A stretch of DNA of 22,151 nt from assembly GCA_000435595.1 (NCBI GenBank), contig FR895453.1, forward strand, positions 33,357 through 55,507. Reading direction: 5' to 3'. Source of the stretch: Firmicutes bacterium CAG:882. GTDB lineage: Bacteria > Bacillota > Clostridia > Lachnospirales > Lachnospiraceae. The translations under genes and the position numbers were made by a program. This document shows, in pieces, positions 21,940-22,151 of the stretch. The notes under the pieces were generated by a model that was not told the DNA's origin, searched no databases, and saw only the letters and a list, made by a program, of their open reading frames with translations. How positions within the stretch are numbered: the stretch's first letter is position 1; the number at the start of each line of letters is the position of its first letter.

Positions 21940-22151
21940 TGTTATATTTATGTATACCAACTCCGTTGTCCGATGCGGGTTGTTCTAAGCACTCTGCCAA
22001 GTTGTTTTTTACATACACCAACGATGCCAAATGCCCATCCATGGGCTATGGCATCTAAGTCAGCATCCATGCTGACTTTGGCTATATGGTGAGCAGAGTG
22101 CCAAGAACAACTATGCATCTTCCAAAAGTCGTGATATACATAAATATAACA
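21940..22151 (-). ncRNA. TwoAYGGAY-type structured RNA, copy B (cut by window end)
   Basis: Same layout as copy A, in plus-strand coordinates. The outer helix pairs 21944-21959 with 22132-22147, extended by TGTT 21940-21943 with AACA 22148-22151. The middle helix pairs GCACTCTG (21989-21996) with CAGAGTGC (22094-22101). Hairpin one (22023-22055) has GATGCCA/TGGCATC and GCCC/GGGC. Hairpin two (22057-22078) has AAGTCAGC/GCTGACTT. Both loops are ATCCAT on the plus strand, ATGGAT on the minus strand, an exact AYGGAY match. The one odd position in the outer helix is a G-U only on the minus strand. It faces the terminator at 21843-21883 from behind, as copy A does at 7132-7172. The promoter would lie beyond the window. 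Confidence 0.87.

Noticed and set aside
21901..22092. 63-codon plus-strand frame at the window end, and a minus-strand frame at 21830-22042
   Set aside because: Both lie across the second structured RNA; the conservation there is structural, not coding.

Overview
The window reads as chromosomal DNA of a plant-fibre-using Firmicute, most likely a Lachnospiraceae (Roseburia / Butyrivibrio / Lachnospira type). The grounds are strong AGGAGG ribosome sites, moderately low GC, lipoproteins with T/E-rich linkers, a GH5_2 cellulase, GH3 and GH31 glycosidases, a CE2-like esterase, a YesM-type sensor kinase and short ECF sigma/anti-sigma pairs. This is inferred from protein character only, and no species call is made.

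Layout. 1-2490 (+): a SleB-like cell-wall hydrolase that may start before the window, a lipoprotein, and a membrane protein with an extreme Asp/Tyr/Trp tail. 2500-2745: a chain of palindromes and a two-way terminator. 2779-4140 (-): a MATE exporter. 4370-7039 (+): a CE2-like SGNH esterase, a DUF3887-like anchored protein, a Crp/Fnr regulator and an 80-residue stand-alone glycyl-radical domain (GrcA/YfiD-like). The last has a dyad at about -41.5 of a predicted extended -10 promoter. 7183-7400 (-): a structured RNA matching the TwoAYGGAY motif. 7562-12136 (+): a likely operon of GH5 lipoprotein, GreA-like factor, GH3 beta-glucosidase and Nudix hydrolase.

12166-15512 is a patchwork. It holds a long hairpin, a 3' remnant of an anti-sigma gene, an AT-rich HAAS/PadR pair, a terminator, an intact ECF sigma/anti-sigma pair that includes the full-length paralogue of the remnant, a relic of the C-terminus of a type I restriction subunit (HsdR), and a second terminator almost identical to the first. 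15532-17826 (-): a YicI-like alpha-xylosidase. 17997-21792 (+): a YesM-family histidine kinase with no response regulator in view, then a secreted, membrane-anchored protein of three related beta-rich repeats. 21940-22151 (-): a second TwoAYGGAY RNA, running off the window edge.

How the genes may work together: the esterase, GH5, GH3 and GH31 genes fit deacetylation and breakdown of cellulose/xyloglucan-type glycans. The kinase and repeat-bearing surface protein could sense or hold such glycans. The Crp/Fnr-glycyl radical pair points to repair of pyruvate formate-lyase under oxygen or redox stress. The most interesting non-coding signal is the pair of antisense structured RNAs. Each lies just behind the terminator of a plus-strand gene, and they differ by compensatory base changes in every helix.
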